Origin: Achromobacter sp. Bel
GTDB taxonomy: Bacteria > Pseudomonadota > Gammaproteobacteria > Burkholderiales > Burkholderiaceae_B
NCBI RefSeq assembly: GCF_012928505.1
Contig: NZ_JABBJN010000007.1
Location: forward strand, 97,590-161,589
Direction of reading: 5' to 3'
Length of the DNA: 64,000 nucleotides
A program made the translations under genes and the position numbers. The notes under the pieces were generated by a model. The model did not search any database and had not been told where the DNA came from. It worked only from the letters and a program-made list of their open reading frames with translations. Shown in pieces: positions 43,087-51,624 of this stretch. The stretch's first letter is position 1. Each line of letters starts with the position of its first letter.

Positions 43087-44502
43087 CTACAGGTGCTCGT
43101 CGCGCAGGTGATACCAACGGTACAGCAGGCCCTGCCCGATCCGACGGAACGGCGCGAACAAGTGCCCGGGCAGCGGCGAATCGTAGATGGGCAGGTCCCA
43201 GGCGGGGCCGTCCTTGCCCATCATCCGTTCAGCCAGCCGCCTGCCCGCATGCGCCGAGAACGCCACGCCGTTGCCGCCGTAGCCGAACGCGTAGTACACG
43301 GGCAACGCGGGATCCGGTTGCGTCACGCGCGGCATCATGTCGTGGCTGACGTCCACCCAGCCCCACCACGAATACGCGACCTCCACGCCGCGCAACGACG
43401 GGAACTTGCGCGCCAGGCCTTCGCGCAGCAGCGCCAGATGGCGGGGATGCTCGGCATCCGCGCCGCGCAACGCGCTGCGGCTGCCGATCTGCATGCGGCC
43501 GTCCGGCAGCAGGCGGTAGTAGAAGCGCAAGGTGCGCGTATCGGTGATGAAGACCGTGCTCTTCAACCCCGCCGCCTCGCGTTCGGCCGGTGACAGCACC
43601 CGCGTCACCAGCGAATTCGACAACACCGGCATGATGCGATTGTCCAGCAACGGGTTCACACCCTGCGCGGTATAGCCGCCCGTCGCGAACGCCACGCGGC
43701 GCGCGCGCACTACGCCCCCTGGCGTCTCCAGCAGGATGACACCGTTTTCCTTGCGCCAGCCCAGCACGGGGCTGGACGGATGCACGCGCACGCCCAGCGC
43801 GCGCGCCTGGCGCAGGTAGCCATACGCCAGCTTCAGCGGATGCACGCCCACGCCGTCCGGTTCATGCATGGCACCGACCGCTTCATGGTCGTCCACATAG
43901 CGTTCGCGCAGTTCGGTCTTGCCAAGCATCCTGGCGTCGTAACCGAACACCTCGCGCATCACGCGGGCCTCGTTCGCAAGGAACGCCATCTTCTTCTGGC
44001 GGTGCGCCGTGTACAAATGACCGCCCGGCTGCGCGTCGCAGTCCACTTGCGCGACCAGGCTCTTCCAGTATTCGAAGCCCTCGCGGATTTCCGCGTCCAG
44101 GCGGCGGGCGGTGTCCAACCCCCAGCGTTCGATCCATTGCGAGCGATACAGGCGGCCGGACGCGTTTTGCCCCTGGCCCCCATTGCGGCTGGTGCAGCCC
44201 CAGACGACGCGGTTGGCTTCCAGCACCAGCGCGCGCACGCCGAAGTCGCGCGCCAGCGTCAACGCAGCCGACAAGCCGGTGAATCCCGATCCGACGATCA
44301 CCATGTCGGCATCGACATCGCCCTGGATCGGCCCGTCGTCCTCGGGCGGATCGCCGGCACTGGCGACCCAATAGGTGGGCGCGTAGTCCTGGCCCCGGCC
44401 GGGCGGCGAAACCAGCGGATCATAGGTCGGGTTATAGGCGTTGGCCCCTGGGGTGGCCGCTCGGGGCGGGCGTGAGGTGTCGAAGGGCATTTGGGTATCC
44501 AT
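43087..44502 (-). CDS. tauY: Taurine dehydrogenase, large FAD subunit (DadA-like)
   Basis: A 471-residue FAD oxidoreductase. The N-terminal NAYNPTYDPLVSPPGRG and YAPTYWVASAG are typical of TauY; the FAD-binding VIVGSGFTGLSAALTL lies near residue 68. GCTSRNGGQGQNASGR and FGYGGNGVAFSAHAG are also conserved. TauXY oxidises taurine to sulfoacetaldehyde and ammonia, passing electrons to the respiratory chain. I use the ATG at 44502; the frame stays open upstream without similarity. It follows tauX by 68 bases on the minus strand. A gamma-glutamylputrescine-oxidase-like role is a weaker alternative. Confidence 0.8.
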   Translation of the reverse strand: MDTQMPFDTSRPPRAATPGANAYNPTYDPLVSPPGRGQDYAPTYWVASAGDPPEDDGPIQGDVDADMVIVGSGFTGLSAALTLARDFGVRALVLEANRVVWGCTSRNGGQGQNASGRLYRSQWIERWGLDTARRLDAEIREGFEYWKSLVAQVDCDAQPGGHLYTAHRQKKMAFLANEARVMREVFGYDARMLGKTELRERYVDDHEAVGAMHEPDGVGVHPLKLAYGYLRQARALGVRVHPSSPVLGWRKENGVILLETPGGVVRARRVAFATGGYTAQGVNPLLDNRIMPVLSNSLVTRVLSPAEREAAGLKSTVFITDTRTLRFYYRLLPDGRMQIGSRSALRGADAEHPRHLALLREGLARKFPSLRGVEVAYSWWGWVDVSHDMMPRVTQPDPALPVYYAFGYGGNGVAFSAHAGRRLAERMMGKDGPAWDLPIYDSPLPGHLFAPFRRIGQGLLYRWYHLRDEHL

Positions 44503-44570
44503 GCTTCGAATCCGTGTCCTGGGTGTTTCCGGAAAGGTCCCGGAGTGCTTCCGAGGCCCGAGGCGCGGCC

Positions 44571-44963
44571 TCAGGCACGGGCCGGCAAAGCCGGGCGCTG
44601 CTTGCGGAACGCGTTCTTCACGCGGATCTTGCCGTCCTGGAACGTGAAGACGTCGACCATGTCGGCTTCCACCCGCGACCCGTCCGCGGCGGTGCCGGTG
44701 AAGGTGCATTCGGACACGCCACGCTCACCCGCCACCCAATGCCGGCCGTTGTTCCATTGCGCATCGGGAAAGTTCTTCCACGCGGCGGCGAATGCCGCGC
44801 GGACCGCTTCCGGTCCGGTGTGCCGGCTGCCACACGCGTCCGGCCCCCCCACGGTCTCGAATACGCAGTCCTCGCTCATGAAACTCATCAAGGCATCGAT
44901 ATCGTGGCGGTTCCAGGCGGCCGCGAATTCGGCCAACATCTCCACGGTGACGGTCTTGTGCAT
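44571..44963 (-). CDS. tauX: Taurine dehydrogenase, small subunit (NTF2/SnoaL-like)
   Basis: A 130-residue NTF2-like protein: FAAAWNRHDIDALMSFMSEDCVFE at the start is the classic SnoaL-type opening, and VDVFTFQDGKIRVKNAFRKQ ends the cone fold. As recalled, the small subunit of taurine dehydrogenase belongs to this fold and is always next to tauY. The pairing with tauY and the CTGG-N2-CTAG motif upstream support the role. On its own the sequence would only be NTF2-like. Confidence 0.75.
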   Translation of the reverse strand: MHKTVTVEMLAEFAAAWNRHDIDALMSFMSEDCVFETVGGPDACGSRHTGPEAVRAAFAAAWKNFPDAQWNNGRHWVAGERGVSECTFTGTAADGSRVEADMVDVFTFQDGKIRVKNAFRKQRPALPARA

Positions 44964-45040
44964 TGCCTACCCTCCGATAGACGCCGGCGCGGCATGCGCC
45001 TGCGTACAGGATCCAAGGTACGAGAGCGGTCTGGCAGGGT

Positions 45041-45050
45041 CTAGAACCAG
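45041..45050 (-). promoter_or_regulatory. CTGG-N2-CTAG motif upstream of tauX
   Basis: On the minus strand CTGGTTCTAG lies 78 bases before the tauX start, in the 110-base gap after the CobW gene. It shares CTGG-N2-CTAG with the site before tauA. It may be a TauR half-site. A partner repeat is not clear. Confidence 0.4.
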
Positions 45051-45073
45051 AAGCGGAAAATCGCTTGCACCAG

Positions 45074-46045
45074 TCACGCCGTGGCGGGCAAGAGCGTCGC
45101 GGACACTTGCCGCGGATCGATGGCGTCGCGCAGGCCGATGAACACCAGCCCTTCTGCGTCCAGGCCTTCGGGTGGCGCGGCCTGCGTGTCGTAGCGCACG
45201 CGGCGGCCCGCCCATTGCACCAGCACGAGGCCATGCCGGTCGGTGCGGACCCAGCCTTTCCCCCTTAACAGTTGTCGGGGCATCTGCCGAAGCTGCTCCG
45301 CCAGTTGATCAGCGTTCAGGGTGCCGGGGGCTTCCCAGAGCCAGCTTTGGAAAGGATGATCGGGGTCTTGATTCGGCATTGCGGCACGATGCGCGGCATG
45401 GCCGCAACCGGTATGCGCGCAATCGTGCCCCGACGCGCCCGACCCGGCGTCGCCGGACAGGCAGCGCAGATCGACGCGCCCTTCCCGGGTGTCGATCATG
45501 GCCGCGCCTTGCGTCACGTCCCGCAGCCAGGCGCGCACCTGCGTCAGGTCTTCCGGCGTCGTGAGGTCGGTCTTGTTCAGCACCAGCAGATCGGCCGCCC
45601 GCAGTTGCCGCGCCACCGTGTCGCTCAGCAGGGGATCCGCGGCCAACGCCTGTACGTTCGCGGCATCCACCAGCACCACCACGCCTTCCAGCTGCAGCAG
45701 CGGGTCGCACATCCCGACCTGCGCGATGCGCGAGGGATCCGACACACCGCTGGCTTCGATCACGATCCACTCCGGCGGCGGGTCCAGCGCCAGCACGCGC
45801 GCCAGCGCGTCGTCCAGCCCGCCGGCCATCGAACAGCAGACGCAGCCGTTGGCCAGCCGGATCACTTCGTCCGCGCGCTGCGCGACCAAGCCGGCGTCGA
45901 TATCAATGGGTCCGAAGTCGTTGACCAGCACCGCCGCGCGGCGGCGGCTGGCTCCCAGCACATGATTCAGCAGCGTCGTCTTACCCGCGCCCAGAAAGCC
46001 GCCAATGACCGTCAACGGTATGCGCGCCACGCCCGTGCCGGCCAT
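45074..46045 (-). CDS. CobW/COG0523 family GTPase (metal chaperone type)
   Basis: A 323-residue P-loop GTPase. Walker A is GGFLGAGKTTLL near residue 15, the CxCC-type metal motif is NGCVCCS near 65, Walker B is VIEASGVSDP, and the guanine motif is NKTD. A histidine/cysteine-rich loop (GHDCAHTGCGHAAH) near residue 205 suggests metal binding. COG0523 proteins deliver zinc or other metals to client enzymes. The ATG at 46045 is one base after the amidohydrolase stop, so that metalloenzyme is a plausible client. Last gene of the ABC importer operon. Confidence 0.88.
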   Translation of the reverse strand: MAGTGVARIPLTVIGGFLGAGKTTLLNHVLGASRRRAAVLVNDFGPIDIDAGLVAQRADEVIRLANGCVCCSMAGGLDDALARVLALDPPPEWIVIEASGVSDPSRIAQVGMCDPLLQLEGVVVLVDAANVQALAADPLLSDTVARQLRAADLLVLNKTDLTTPEDLTQVRAWLRDVTQGAAMIDTREGRVDLRCLSGDAGSGASGHDCAHTGCGHAAHRAAMPNQDPDHPFQSWLWEAPGTLNADQLAEQLRQMPRQLLRGKGWVRTDRHGLVLVQWAGRRVRYDTQAAPPEGLDAEGLVFIGLRDAIDPRQVSATLLPATA

Positions 46046-46046
46046 C

Positions 46047-47702
46047 TCAGGCCCCTTCCAGGGCCAACGGCCGCCCGCCGACGACGGTGCCCAGAACGGC
46101 AAGGTCTTTCAGCCGGTCGGCAGGCACCCTGGCGGGATCCTCGTCCAACACACAGAAGTCCGCGTACTTGCCCACTTCGATCGAACCGACCAGATGGTCC
46201 ATATGCAAGGTATAGGCTGCGCCCAGCGTGACGGCGTGCAGCGCCGCGTCCACGCTGATCCGCTCGGACTCGCCCAGGACACGGCCCGACGCGGTCAGGC
46301 GGTTGACGGCGCACCAAGCGGTGAACAACGGGCCGAGCGGCGTGATCGGGGCATCGGAATGGATCGAAAACGGCACGCCCGCCCGCGCTGCCGATGCGCA
46401 GGCGTCCATGCGGTTGGCCCGGTCCGGCCCCATGGTGAGCGCGTAATGGGCGTCACCCCAATAGTAGATATGGTTGGCGAACAGGTTGGCGCACATGCCC
46501 AGGCTGGCCATCCGCCGGAACTGCGCCGCGTCGGCCATCTGGCAATGCTGCAACGTGTGCCGGTGGTCGCGGCGCGGCGTGCGGCGCAGCGCCAGGTCCA
46601 CGGCCTCGATCGCGCGCTGGGTGGCTTCGTCGCCGTTCGTGTGGATGTGCAATTGCACGCCGGCGTCGTGATAGGCCTGGACCGTCGCGTCCAGTTCGGC
46701 CGGCGCGATGACCCAGATACCGTTGGGCGCGCCGTTGTAATACCCCGGCCAACGCACCCGCGCGGTAAAGCCCTGGATCGATCCATCCACCACCAGCTTG
46801 ACCATACCCAGATGCAGCTTGTCGTGGTTCATCCGCTTGGCCGCCGCCAGCTTCTCCAGGCAACGCGCCGGATCGCCCGCGTAGGTCAGCGCCGACGCGG
46901 CGGGCACGATACGCACGGGATAATCCGGTTCCGCCGTAATGCGCGCCAGCGTCGCGATGCCTTCGTCGCCCAATTCATTGACCAGGTCCGTCGCGGTGGT
47001 CACGCCCGCCCACTGCGCCACCTTGCCGAACATGCGCAGCCCGTCTTCCGACAAGCCCACGGTCCGGAACGGGCTGCCGATCAGACGCATGACCGGGAAC
47101 ATGGCGGCGAATTCGCAAAGTTCGCCACTGGGCCGGCCGTCTTCCATCCGCGTCACGCCTTCGATGTCGGTGTCGCGGTCGATGCCTGCGCGAGCGAGCA
47201 TCGGCGTATTCACGTTCATCAAGTGCATGCTGGCGTGCATGACGACGATGGGCCGCTCGGGCGACACGCGGTCCAGGTCCTGGACACGCATCCGCTGGCC
47301 GTCGAAGAAGATCGGGTCAAAGCCCCAGCCGATCAGGGTTTCGCCCTTCGGCAGGCTCTGCTCGGCGTCGCGCAGGCGGCCGGCGACCGCATCGAAGCTC
47401 TTCAGCCCGCTCCACAGGCGGCCATCCGGTCCGCGGCGGTCGTAGTAGCCCACGTACACGAATTTCCACATGCCGCCTTCGGGCAGATGGCAGTGCCCTT
47501 CCACCAGGCCGGGCATCAGCACCTTGTCCGCATACCGGTCATCCACGTCGGCCGGCCCCCAGCCGTCCAGGTCTTCCCTGCGGCCCACCCCCAGGATGCG
47601 GCCGTCCCGCACCGCCACATGGGTGGCGCGCGGTTGAGCCGGATTCATAGTCAGGATGCTGCGGGCGGCGTAGATCGTCGTCTTGCCTTCAGGCCGGGTC
47701 AT
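46047..47702 (-). CDS. YtcJ-like metal-dependent amidohydrolase
   Basis: A 551-residue amidohydrolase-superfamily TIM barrel. Metal ligands are visible: HxH in VEGHCHLPEG, a Lys in MVKLVVDGSIQG, and histidines and an Asp in HIHTNGDEA, LQHCQM and IHSDAPITP. Such enzymes hydrolyse amide or related C-N bonds. I start at the ATG at 47702 with AAGGA. It is between the importer ATPase (25 bases away) and the CobW GTPase. It likely acts on the imported compound. In the middle of a taurine region an N-acyl or peptidyl taurine is an attractive but unproven substrate. Confidence 0.82.
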   Translation of the reverse strand: MTRPEGKTTIYAARSILTMNPAQPRATHVAVRDGRILGVGRREDLDGWGPADVDDRYADKVLMPGLVEGHCHLPEGGMWKFVYVGYYDRRGPDGRLWSGLKSFDAVAGRLRDAEQSLPKGETLIGWGFDPIFFDGQRMRVQDLDRVSPERPIVVMHASMHLMNVNTPMLARAGIDRDTDIEGVTRMEDGRPSGELCEFAAMFPVMRLIGSPFRTVGLSEDGLRMFGKVAQWAGVTTATDLVNELGDEGIATLARITAEPDYPVRIVPAASALTYAGDPARCLEKLAAAKRMNHDKLHLGMVKLVVDGSIQGFTARVRWPGYYNGAPNGIWVIAPAELDATVQAYHDAGVQLHIHTNGDEATQRAIEAVDLALRRTPRRDHRHTLQHCQMADAAQFRRMASLGMCANLFANHIYYWGDAHYALTMGPDRANRMDACASAARAGVPFSIHSDAPITPLGPLFTAWCAVNRLTASGRVLGESERISVDAALHAVTLGAAYTLHMDHLVGSIEVGKYADFCVLDEDPARVPADRLKDLAVLGTVVGGRPLALEGA

Positions 47703-47727
47703 CGAGGGTTCCTTGTGACGGTTGGGA

Positions 47728-48753
47728 TCAGCCCGCAAGCGGCGCCACCAGGGCGCCGTCGCGGACCGCTACGAAATGGCAGGCGACGCGATGGCCGGGC
47801 ACGACCTCGCGCAGTTCGGGCTCGCGCGCGGAACAGTCGGGCTGCGCGGCCGGACACCGCCCGGCGAAGCAGCAGCCCGGCGGCGGGTTCACCGGACTGG
47901 GCGGGTCGCCCATCAGCCGCACGCGGCGGGCGGCGGATTCGCGTCCCCCTTTGACCGTCGGCACGGCAGACATCAGCGCCACGCTGTACGGATGCAAGGG
48001 GCGCGTGAAAAAGGCGCGGCGTGACGCCTGTTCAATGATCTTGCCCAGGTACATCACCGCGATGTCGTCGCAGATGTGCTCGACCACGGCCATGTCGTGC
48101 GAAATGAACAAGAACGATTGCCCCTGTTCGCGCTGGATCCGGCGCAGCAGGTTCAGGATCTGCGCGCGGATGGCGATGTCCAGCGCCGACACGGGTTCGT
48201 CGCAGACGATCAGGTCGGGTGCACTGGCCAGCGCCCGCGCAACGTTCAAGCGCTGCCGCTGGCCACCGGAAAACTGGTGCGGAAACAGCTGGCGTTGTTC
48301 GGGCCGCAGGCCGACCAGTTCGAACATTTTGGCCACCCGCGCCTCGCGCCCGCCAGGCGGGTCGATACGCATCAGGTCCAGCGGCGCCCGCACGATGTCT
48401 TCGGCGCGCTGGCGCGGGTTCAGCGACGAATAGGGGTCCTGGAACACCAGTTGCAGCCGCCGGCGCATCTGCCGCAACGACGATCCGCCCAGGGCGGTCA
48501 GGTCCGTGCCGTCGAAATGAATCGAGCCCGACGTCGGGTCGGCCAGCCGCAGCACCGACAACGCCGTGGTGGTCTTGCCCGAGCCGGACTCGCCCACGAT
48601 CGCCAGCGTGCGGCCGCGGGCCAGGTCGAACGACACGCCGTCGACCGCCTTGACCACCACCGGCTTGCCGTCGCGGCCCTTCCCGCCCACGGGAAAATGC
48701 ACGGCCAGGTTCCGGACCGACAGCAATGCGGGAACGTGCGGCTGCGCCATCAT
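47728..48753 (-). CDS. Peptide-type ABC importer, ATPase (DppF/OppF-like)
   Basis: A 341-residue ATPase. Walker A is VGESGSGKTTTALS near residue 52, the Q-loop is VFQDPYSSLNP, the signature is FSGGQRQRLNVARAL, and Walker B is VCDEPVSALD. The C-terminal CCFAGRCPAAQPDC is the cysteine-rich end of the Opp/Dpp ATPase pair. An ATG at 48753 overlaps the partner ATPase stop; an ATG at 48750 is possible. Fifth gene of the operon. Confidence 0.92.
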   Translation of the reverse strand: MMAQPHVPALLSVRNLAVHFPVGGKGRDGKPVVVKAVDGVSFDLARGRTLAIVGESGSGKTTTALSVLRLADPTSGSIHFDGTDLTALGGSSLRQMRRRLQLVFQDPYSSLNPRQRAEDIVRAPLDLMRIDPPGGREARVAKMFELVGLRPEQRQLFPHQFSGGQRQRLNVARALASAPDLIVCDEPVSALDIAIRAQILNLLRRIQREQGQSFLFISHDMAVVEHICDDIAVMYLGKIIEQASRRAFFTRPLHPYSVALMSAVPTVKGGRESAARRVRLMGDPPSPVNPPPGCCFAGRCPAAQPDCSAREPELREVVPGHRVACHFVAVRDGALVAPLAG

Positions 48754-49748
48754 GCGGCCTCCTGATAGAGCCAACAGGCCACGTCCTGGCCCTCGGCCAC
48801 GCGCGCCAACGGCGGGAATTCGCTGCGGCAGCGCGCAAGCGACCGGCTGCAACGGTCCAAAAAGGGGCAGCCCACGCCGCGGTCCCACACAGACGGCACC
48901 ACGCCAGGGATTTCGGGCAGGTCCGGGCGGATGTCGTCCGGTTCGCGGTCCAGTTCGGGCAGGCAGGCGATCAGCCCCTGCGTATAGGGATGGCGGGGAT
49001 GCGCCAGGATCTGCCGCACGCCGCCCTGCTCGACCACCCGCCCGCCATACATGACGACGACGCGGTCAGCCATTTCGGACACCGCGCCCATGTCGTGCGT
49101 GATCAGCAGCACCGCGGTGCCACGGCGCGCCTGCTGCTCGCGCAGCAGGTCGAAAATCTGCGCCTGCACGGTGACATCCAGCGCCGTGGTCGGCTCATCG
49201 GCGATCAGCACGTCGGGGTCGCAGGCCAGCGCGATGGCGATCATCACCCGCTGGCGCATCCCGCCGGACATCTGGTGCGGATAGTCGTCCACGCGGCGCT
49301 CGGGCACCGGAATGCCCACCGACTTCAGCATGTCGATGGCGCGCACCCGGGCGTCCGCACGGCTTAAGCCCTGGTGCAGCCGCAGGGGCTCGGCGATCTG
49401 GTCGCCTACCGTGTAGACGGGGTTCAGCGCGGTCATGGGTTCCTGGAAAATCATCGAGATCTTGTTGCCGCGCACGCGCCGCATGGCCTCGTCGTCGTGC
49501 AGCGCCAGATCCGCGCCCGACAGGCGGACACGGCCCGCGCCGATCCGGCCCAACGCCGGAATCAGACGCATGATGGCCAGCGCCGTCATGCTCTTGCCGC
49601 AACCGGATTCGCCGACCAGGCACAGGGTCTCGCCCGCGCGCAGCGCGAAGCTGACTTCGCTCAACACCTCGGCCACCCGGCCGCGCGCACGGAACTCCAG
49701 GCTGAGCGACTCGACTTCCAGGGCGGGGACTTGCAGGCGGTCGTTCAT
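48750..49748 (-). CDS. Peptide-type ABC importer, ATPase (DppD/OppD-like)
   Basis: A 332-residue ATPase. Walker [16 protein letters not shown] near residue 42, Q-loop [12 protein letters not shown], signature [15 protein letters not shown] and Walker [11 protein letters not shown]. The C-terminal region holds the cysteine cluster [14 protein letters not shown], common in DppD. The ATG at 49748 overlaps the DppC-like stop. It pairs with the DppF-like protein. Confidence 0.92.
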   Translation of the reverse strand: MNDRLQVPALEVESLSLEFRARGRVAEVLSEVSFALRAGETLCLVGESGCGKSMTALAIMRLIPALGRIGAGRVRLSGADLALHDDEAMRRVRGNKISMIFQEPMTALNPVYTVGDQIAEPLRLHQGLSRADARVRAIDMLKSVGIPVPERRVDDYPHQMSGGMRQRVMIAIALACDPDVLIADEPTTALDVTVQAQIFDLLREQQARRGTAVLLITHDMGAVSEMADRVVVMYGGRVVEQGGVRQILAHPRHPYTQGLIACLPELDREPDDIRPDLPEIPGVVPSVWDRGVGCPFLDRCSRSLARCRSEFPPLARVAEGQDVACWLYQEAA

Positions 49749-50647
49749 GAGCGGCCCCGCGACGTGGGATTCAACGCGTCGTTCAGCCCGTCGCCGATCA
49801 GGCTGACGGCCAGCACGGTCAGGAAAATGGCCGCGCCGGGCAGCGTCACGGCCCACCAGGCCGTGAGAATGTAGGGGCGGTTGCTGCCGATCATCAGCCC
49901 CCAACTCATAATGTTCGGATCGCCCAGCCCCAGGAACGACAGGCCGGCCTCAAACAGGATCGCCGTACCGATGGCGAGCGTGGCCGACACGATCAGCGGC
50001 GCCAGCGCGTTGGGCAGGATCACCCGCCAGATGATGCGCGCGTCGCTCGCGCCAATCACGCGTTCGGCCAGCACGTACTCGCGCCGTTTCAAGCGCAGGA
50101 ATTCGCCTCGTGCCAGCCGCGCCGTGCCCGTCCAGCTGACCACGCCGATCGCCACCGCGATGGTCGCAAGCGACGGCGTGAACAGCGTCACCAGTACCAT
50201 CGCAAAAAGCAAGGTGGGCAGCACCTGGAAGAATTCGGTGATGCGCATCAGCGTCTCGTCGACCCAGCCGCCGTAGTAGCCGGCCAGCGCGCCGACCGTC
50301 AGACCGATGGCCATCGACAACACCGCGGCCACCACGCCCACCAGCAAGGTCGCGCGGCCGCCGTACACCATGCCGGTCAGCACATCGCGGCCCAGGTAGT
50401 CGGTGCCCAGCAGCATGTCGCCGCCCGGCGGATCCATGGGCGCGCTGGCGATTTCGAACGGATCCGCCTGCATCAGCATCGGCCCGAAGATCGTCACCGC
50501 CAGGATGGCCGTCAGCAGCAGCACGCCGAACACCGCCGAGGGGTTTCGGATGAACACCCGCAGGGCTTCATACGATTGCCTGGCCGGCGCGCGAGACGCG
50601 GTGGCCGCCACGGCGGCAAGAGGAATGGCGGAAGGGGCCTGGCTCAT
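49745..50647 (-). CDS. Peptide-type ABC importer, permease (DppC/OppC-like)
   Basis: A 300-residue permease with six spans. The N-terminal cytosolic part is followed by the first span near 38. LLGTDYLGRDVLTGMVYGGR is a DppC hallmark and ASDARIIWRVILPNALAP is the ATPase-contact loop. A start at 50647 overlaps the DppB-like stop by four bases; the open frame continues far upstream in that gene without protein similarity. Confidence 0.92.
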   Translation of the reverse strand: MSQAPSAIPLAAVAATASRAPARQSYEALRVFIRNPSAVFGVLLLTAILAVTIFGPMLMQADPFEIASAPMDPPGGDMLLGTDYLGRDVLTGMVYGGRATLLVGVVAAVLSMAIGLTVGALAGYYGGWVDETLMRITEFFQVLPTLLFAMVLVTLFTPSLATIAVAIGVVSWTGTARLARGEFLRLKRREYVLAERVIGASDARIIWRVILPNALAPLIVSATLAIGTAILFEAGLSFLGLGDPNIMSWGLMIGSNRPYILTAWWAVTLPGAAIFLTVLAVSLIGDGLNDALNPTSRGRS

Positions 50648-51612
50648 GATGTCTTGATCCTGGGATCGATCAGGCGGTAAGCCAGATCGGTTAGCTGATT
50701 CATCACCACCACCAGCAGCGAGGCGAACAACAAAATGCCCAACAGCGTCGGGTAGTCCCGCCGCAGCACCGAGTCGAACGCCAGCCGCCCCAGCCCCGGC
50801 CAATTGAAGACCGTTTCGACCAGGATGGCGCCGGCCAGCACGTTGCCAAACTGCAGGCCCAGCATCGTCACCACCGGCAGCACGCCGTTGCGCAGCGCGT
50901 GCTTGTACAGGACCGACCGTTCCGGCAGACCTTTGGCACGCGCCGTGCGGATGTAGTCGGCCGACAGCGCCTCCATGACGCTGGCACGCGCCAGCCGGCT
51001 GTACTGGGCCAGGTAGACGAACGCCAGCGTGAAGGCCGGCAGCGCCAGATGGTGCAGCACGTCCAGCATGCCCGCCCAACCGTCCTGCGGGCCGCCCGCC
51101 GACCGCATGTCGGACACGGGGAAGATCGGCAACGCGGACGCGAACAGGATGATGAGGATGATGCCCGTCCAGAACACCGGCGCCGAATAGCCCACCACCG
51201 ACAGCAGCGTGATGCCTTGGGACAGGGGCCCGTTCGGCTTCCTGGCGGCCAGCGTGCCCAGCAGCGTGCCGACGATGAATGCGCTGAACACCGATGTCAC
51301 CACCAGCAGCAGCGTGGCGGGCACGCGCTCCCAGATCAGCTGCGCCACCGGCACGTTGAAGAAGTAGGAATAGCCGAGGTCGCCGCGCAGCACCTGCGCC
51401 AGGTACAGGCCCAGTTGCACCAGAAAGGGCTTGTCCAGCCCGTACTGCGTGCGCAACTGCGCCCGCAGGTCTTCGCTGATGCCGCCCATGGAGCCGGCGA
51501 TGGTTTCGACGGGATCGCCGGGCGAGATATGGATCAGCAGGAAGTTCAGCGTCACCACGGCCAGCAGCAACAGCCCCGCGTAGGCAAGACGGCGCAACAG
51601 AAAACGCAGCAT
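50644..51612 (-). CDS. Peptide-type ABC importer, permease (DppB/OppB-like)
   Basis: A 322-residue permease. It starts with the typical FLLRRLAYAGLLLLAV span; FLLIHISPGDPVE and YGLDKPFLVQ are DppB features. The ATPase-contact loop is AKGLPERSVLYKHALRNGVLP. It lies 12 bases after the binding-protein gene and overlaps the DppC-like gene. It forms the channel with DppC-like. Confidence 0.92.
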   Translation of the reverse strand: MLRFLLRRLAYAGLLLLAVVTLNFLLIHISPGDPVETIAGSMGGISEDLRAQLRTQYGLDKPFLVQLGLYLAQVLRGDLGYSYFFNVPVAQLIWERVPATLLLVVTSVFSAFIVGTLLGTLAARKPNGPLSQGITLLSVVGYSAPVFWTGIILIILFASALPIFPVSDMRSAGGPQDGWAGMLDVLHHLALPAFTLAFVYLAQYSRLARASVMEALSADYIRTARAKGLPERSVLYKHALRNGVLPVVTMLGLQFGNVLAGAILVETVFNWPGLGRLAFDSVLRRDYPTLLGILLFASLLVVVMNQLTDLAYRLIDPRIKTS

Positions 51613-51624
51613 GGCGGCCTCGTC

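Noticed and set aside
46005..47954. A 649-residue open frame opposite the amidohydrolase
   Set aside because: It mirrors a gene with clear metal ligands, is His/Arg/Gln-rich in low-complexity fashion and has no ribosome site. High G+C creates such frames.
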